A stretch of 64,000 nucleotides of DNA. It comes from Lampris incognitus (Eukaryota; Chordata; Actinopteri; Lampriformes; Lampridae). Positions 60,806-64,000 of this stretch are shown in pieces. The stretch lies in the NCBI RefSeq assembly GCF_029633865.1, contig NC_079213.1:111002685-111066684 (forward strand), read 5' to 3'. The position numbers and the translations under genes were made by a program. Position 1 is the first letter of the stretch; each line of letters opens with the position of its first letter. The notes under the pieces were generated by a model, which saw only the letters and a list, made by a program, of their open reading frames with translations, ran no database searches and was not told the origin of the DNA.

Positions 60806-60903
<98 letters not shown>

Positions 60904-61019
60904 AGGAGAGAGGGGAAGACGGGGGCAGGTGGAGAGTGAGAGGGGAGAGAGGGGGGAGAAGTTGGGAGAGAGACAGAGAGAGGGGAACAGGGGGGGTAGT
61001 GGGGACAGAGAAGGGGAGG

Positions 61020-61102
<83 letters not shown>

Positions 61103-61766
61103 AGGAGAGAGGGGAGAAGGTGGGAGAGGGGGGCAGGGGGAGAGAGAGGGGGGAGAAGGGGAGAGAGAGAGAGAGAGAGTGTGCGAGTGGACCATCTGTT
61201 GCTTACCCCAAAGCAGGGCAATGACAGTATTGTAAAGATTGAAAGGTATCTGCCAAATTTAAAATCCTACATTTAAATTGCTACATTTAAAATGCTGTTT
61301 AAAATGCTACATTTAAATTGCTACATTAAAATCCTATATTTAAAATGCTACATTTAAAATGCTGTTTAAAATGCTATATTTCAAATGCTATATTTAAAAT
61401 CCAAAATTTAAAATCCTATACTTAAAATCCTACTTTTAAAATGCTATATTTAAAATGCTACATGTAAAATGCTTTTTTAAAAATCCTATACTTAAAATCC
61501 TATACTTAAAATCCTACATTTGAAATGCTATATTTAAAATGCTACATTTAAAATGCTTTTCAAAAATCCTATATTTAAAATCCTACATTTAAAATGCTAT
61601 ATTCAAAATGCTACATTTAAAATGCTACATTTAAAATGCTACGTTTAAAATGCTATATTTAAAATGCTACATTTAAAATGCTATATTTAAAATGCTATAT
61701 TTAAGTGTCTCTCCGCCCTCGGTGAAGAGAAAGACGTACTGCATGTGAGTCCGTGCGTGTGTGTTG

Positions 61767-61801
<35 letters not shown>

Positions 61802-61943
61802 TGTCTCACCCGTCTGAGAAAGGGTAGGTCAGCTGTGTGCCGTTCACACACTTGGGTCCTTGGTTGAGGGCCACAGAAGACACGACGACGGAGTAACCTG
61901 CCCCCAACACGCCCACGGCGGCAAACAGCACGGAGCTCAGCAT
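58250..61943 (-). CDS. tm4sf4: tm4sf4-like L6-family four-TM protein, last three coding exons (partial)
   Basis: Exons 61943-61810 (134 nt), 59116-58930 (187 nt) and 58267-58250 (18 nt) join in phase to encode MLSSVLFAAVGVLGAGYS..., then the extracellular loop with GPKC, YPFSDGDYL and LWEKCLEP, then a last helix (LFAVLLTMGLIQVALCAFQ) and tail VVNGLLGAICGDCCGC, ending GGSDGTV. This matches the C-terminal half of TM4SF4, whose tail ends in a similar short Gly-rich peptide ending in Val. The family's first two exons (MC.GKCARC start) are not in the window and must lie to the right. TM4SF4-type proteins are plasma-membrane tetraspan regulators of proliferation and differentiation in liver, gut and pancreas. 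Other L6 members are possible, but the YPFxDGDYL and GDC.C features favour tm4sf4. Confidence 0.88.
58545..58920. repeat. Pentamer array (AAAGT/AGAGT), about 375 bp
   Basis: Runs of gtaaagtaaagtagagt with higher-order blocks of about 100-125 bp marked by gtttaaagt and tagcgtaaagt. It ends about 9 bp from the donor of the preceding tm4sf4 exon. Confidence 0.97.
58930..59116 (-). CDS. tm4sf4: tm4sf4 penultimate coding exon
   Basis: Acceptor gtctctgcag|T, donor GGAGGG|gtcagt; 1 + 62 codons from DYLADHTLWEKC to CCGCNGG. Contains the end of the large extracellular loop and transmembrane segment 4. Confidence 0.9.
59290..59845. repeat. Purine-rich 18-bp tandem array
   Basis: About 30 units of agacagagagagaggggc with variants, on the plus strand, in the intron of tm4sf4. 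Open frames on both strands here are low-complexity by-products. Confidence 0.97.
60225..60300. repeat. C-rich tandem (cccccccagggaa)
   Basis: Five units of about 13-15 bp of C-runs with cagggaa between them. Confidence 0.85.
60425..61180. repeat. Polypurine tract with three about 210-bp higher-order units
   Basis: (GA)n blocks alternate with a G-rich module carrying gcaggtggagagtgag and acagggggggtagtgg. Modules start near 60498, 60708 and 60925 (spacing about 209 and 217 bp). Practically no pyrimidines on the plus strand for about 750 bp. Confidence 0.95.
61262..61704. repeat. A+T-rich 14-bp minisatellite, about 31 units
   Basis: Units of tacatttaaaatgc / tatatttaaaatcc with indels, in tm4sf4 intron next to the 61810-61943 exon. 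Confidence 0.95.
61757..61803. repeat. (GT)n tract next to exon
   Basis: A GT run of about 18 units ends within 10 bp of the donor of the tm4sf4 exon at 61810. Confidence 0.9.
61810..61943 (-). CDS. tm4sf4: tm4sf4 internal coding exon
   Basis: Acceptor gcgtgtttag|ATG, donor GACGG|gtgagac; 44 codons plus 2 bases, MLSSVLFAAVGV to YPFSD. Encodes transmembrane segment 3 and the start of the large loop. The ATG is internal, not the gene start. Confidence 0.9.
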
Positions 61944-62006
61944 CTAAACACGCAGACAAGAGGGCAGAAAAGGGGTGAGGGTTGGCGGAGAAGGAGAGAA
62001 AGGTAG

Positions 62007-62196
62007 TGTAGCGGACTCGGGGGGGGGGGCAACCACGGGAGCTGCCGCAGCCGGGACGCGAACCGGCATCCCCCGCACCGCGGGAGAGCTCGCTAGCCGC
62101 TCGACTACTGGTTAACGTTGTCGCCCGCGGTGCGGGGGATACGGGTTCGCGTCCCGGCTGCGGCAGTTCCTGCGGTGGCCCCCCGAATTCGCTACA
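62007..62196. repeat. Head-to-head pair of tRNA-like repeats
   Basis: The left half (62007-62108) is a minus-strand copy and the right half (about 62110-62196) a plus-strand copy of the same module, with gggacgcgaacc on the left and ggttcgcgtccc on the right. The outer ends are tgtagcg and cgctaca, so the block is a near-perfect palindrome. Related to 4222-4373. Confidence 0.8.
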
Positions 62197-62469
62197 GTAG
62201 AAAGACAGAGGGGCGGGGCGGGGCGGGGCGGCGGCTGATGGACAACCAGGGAAATTGGGCGAGAGTGACGAATAGAGAGATAGAGCGAGGGATTGGAAAA
62301 AAGAGAGCTTGACTCATAGGGCCAGTCAATAAATATGATGTGGCGGTTGACCCGTGTGAAACAATGACGTCATTCTGCTCCCTGCGCGGGGCGGGTGCGG
62401 AGACGCCGGACTCAAGTGACTGCGACTAAAGGTCAGAGGGGGGGGGGCGTGGCCAATACGCAGCCGCTG

Positions 62470-63075
62470 GGATGGGAGTGTGCGTGTGTGTGTGTGTGTG
62501 TGTGTGTACACTAGTCGCACAAGTAGTTCTGACCAACTTCTGTTTGGTAGTTGTGTCCTCAACTAGTCCCTGCATACATCTGCGGACCTACACACACACA
62601 CACACGCAGACACACACACACACGCAGACACACACACGCCAGACACACAGACACACACACACGCAGACACACACACACACACGCAGACACACACACACAC
62701 ACACGCAGACACACAACTCCGGGTTCCTGATTCCTGAGGTATCGATCACCACGTGTCTACCAGCACAATGCCGGCACTGTGGGAGGTCATGTGACACTCC
62801 CATCACAGGAATACTGTCACACAGCATCGAACCCTTATCAGTCTGTGCGTGTGTGTGTGTGGTGTGTGTGTGTGTGAACTTGCCTGCGCGTCCACTAGCA
62901 CGTGGGTGTGTGTGTAAGATTTTGTAAGACTGTGTGTGTGTGTTGTGTATTCTGCACGAGTCTCACATTCTCCGTGTGTGTGTGTGCGTGTGTGTGTGCG
63001 TGCGTTTGCGTGTGTGTGCATGTGTGTGTGCGTGTGCATGTGTGTGTGTGTGTGTGTGTGTGCGTGTGCAAAGGT
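62470..63075. repeat. (GT)n/(CA)n clusters
   Basis: A GT tract at 62480-62508, CA-rich with GCAGA interruptions at 62590-62715, and GT/GC-rich blocks at 62845-62875, 62905-62945 and 62975-63070. Confidence 0.95.
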
Positions 63076-63227
63076 TTTGTGTGTTTTGGTTTCGTGTTAT
63101 ATGAACCAATGAATTAGTTCTGTACAATGCTTATACTCACTTCCATTAGGAAATGCTAAATGCTAAGTGGGCCTCCACCCACCCACCACCCAGCCACCCA
63201 GCCACCACCCATTATCCAGACCTCACC

Positions 63228-63440
63228 CTGCTCTGTGTTGCGGGGGTGCTGGTGGAGCCTATCCCAGCAGCCACTGGGCGGCAGGCGGGGGAGACACCTT
63301 GGACAGGCCGCCAGACCGTCACAGCCCCCCCCCCTCCCCCGCACAGACACACCTTGGGATTCTCCTGACCTACATGTCTTTGGACTGTGGGAGGACCCGG
63401 AGCAGGCGGAGGAAACCCGCGCGGGCACGGGGGGTGGGGG
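63228..63440 (-). repeat. L2-like LINE 3' region
   Basis: Has gtggagcctatcccagcag, ctttggactgtgggagga and ggaggaaacccgcg, common in fish L2/SINE 3' regions. Confidence 0.65.
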
Positions 63441-63746
63441 GTGGGGGCGGGGCGTGTGTTTTAATCAACAGAGACGACGCTCTCGCGGGTCTGCTCAAGT
63501 GTGCTTGTATTGCCCCAAATGGCGGATTAATGGCAAGGGGCTTCACAGCCGGTGGGGTATATCCTGGAGTCTGCCATGACGCGCTGTCACCCCGTCTGGT
63601 TATCCAGCCGCATCATGTCGGGGGGGGGGCGTCATTACGTCATTACCCCCTTCTCCACCTTCATTACCCCCCTTCTCCACGTCTCGCTGTGGGACCCGGA
63701 CTGGTTATACAGCACAAAGGTAGCCTGTTGTCTTAAGTCTGCAGTG

Positions 63747-64000
63747 CCCCCCCCCTTTTTATCCCAATTGTACTTGGCCAATTAGCCCCCCACCCCCTCC
63801 CTCTGCCGACCCGGGGGTGGGGGGGGGGGTGCAGACTACCACATGCCTCCTCCCATACACGTGGAGTCACCAGCCGCTTCTTTTCACCTGACAGTGAGGA
63901 GTTTCACCAGGGGGGGTGTAGCGCGTGGGAGGATCACGCTATTCCCCCTCCCCCCCCCGAACAGGCGCCCCGACCGACCAGAGGAGGCGCTAGTGCAGCG
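63747..64000 (-). mobile_element. tRNA-derived SINE (family A), copy 7, cut by window end
   Basis: Begins with the 3' tail (tttttatcccaattgtac) and continues through gacagtgaggagtttcacc to gaggaggcgctagtgcagcg at the last base. The tRNA-like head lies outside. Confidence 0.88.

Noticed and set aside
59216-61276. Long Ser-Leu-Pro or Arg-Glu-Gly frames (up to 373 codons)
   Set aside because: Artefacts of polypurine/polypyrimidine tandem repeats in the tm4sf4 intron.

Overview
The window is nuclear DNA of a ray-finned (teleost) fish. The evidence is spliced vertebrate genes with GT/AG introns, a CpG-rich promoter with a CRE, and a dense mix of fish-type repeats: tRNA-derived SINEs with matched target-site duplications, hAT-type MITEs with exact 8-bp duplications, RTE, L1-like and L2-like LINE fragments, a Ty3/Gypsy remnant, a Tc1-like remnant and very large simple-sequence tracts. 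No operon, CRISPR array, rRNA or bacterial/phage gene is visible.

Four cellular genes can be supported. (1) 4695-4840 (-): first coding exon of fam102b/eeig2, with a CpG-rich promoter and a perfect CRE to its right; the rest of the gene lies left of the window. (2) 14972-40406 (+): a complete 10-exon slc25a24 (SCaMC-1, Ca2+-regulated mitochondrial ATP-Mg/phosphate carrier). All exon phases close and the protein is 475 aa. In humans FAM102B and SLC25A24 are near neighbours, so the pair looks like conserved synteny. (3) 51704-53460 (-): tmem69, with a 5'-UTR exon, a 15-codon exon starting exactly at an ATG, and a large second coding exon. (4) 58250-61943 (-): the 3' three coding exons of a four-transmembrane L6-family gene closest to tm4sf4, including an 18-nt terminal coding exon; its 5' exons lie right of the window.

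Layout: 1-7.9 kb, fam102b exon 1 and promoter plus two hAT MITEs; 7.9-11.2 kb, a 3.3-kb 71-bp minisatellite; 12.3-13.8 kb, LTR/MITE debris; 15-40.4 kb, slc25a24, whose two large introns carry SINEs, LINE fragments and MITEs; 40.4-51.7 kb, its 3' flank, a degenerate Ty3/Gypsy element with nested insertions, an RTE copy split by a SINE, and a Tc1 remnant; 51.7-53.5 kb, tmem69; 53.5-58 kb, L1-like fragment, trinucleotide tract, a palindromic MITE with telomere-like core, and a possible miniature LTR element; 58-62 kb, tm4sf4, with introns largely of pentamer, polypurine and AT-rich tandem repeats; 62-64 kb, inverted tRNA-like repeat, CA/GT tracts, L2-like tail and a SINE cut by the window end.

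I found no convincing novel multi-gene system. The most interesting leads are a possible alternative first exon inside slc25a24 intron 4 that would give an EF-hand-less carrier, a possible miniature LTR element whose LTRs contain a tRNA-like body, and several precisely bounded nested transposon insertions.
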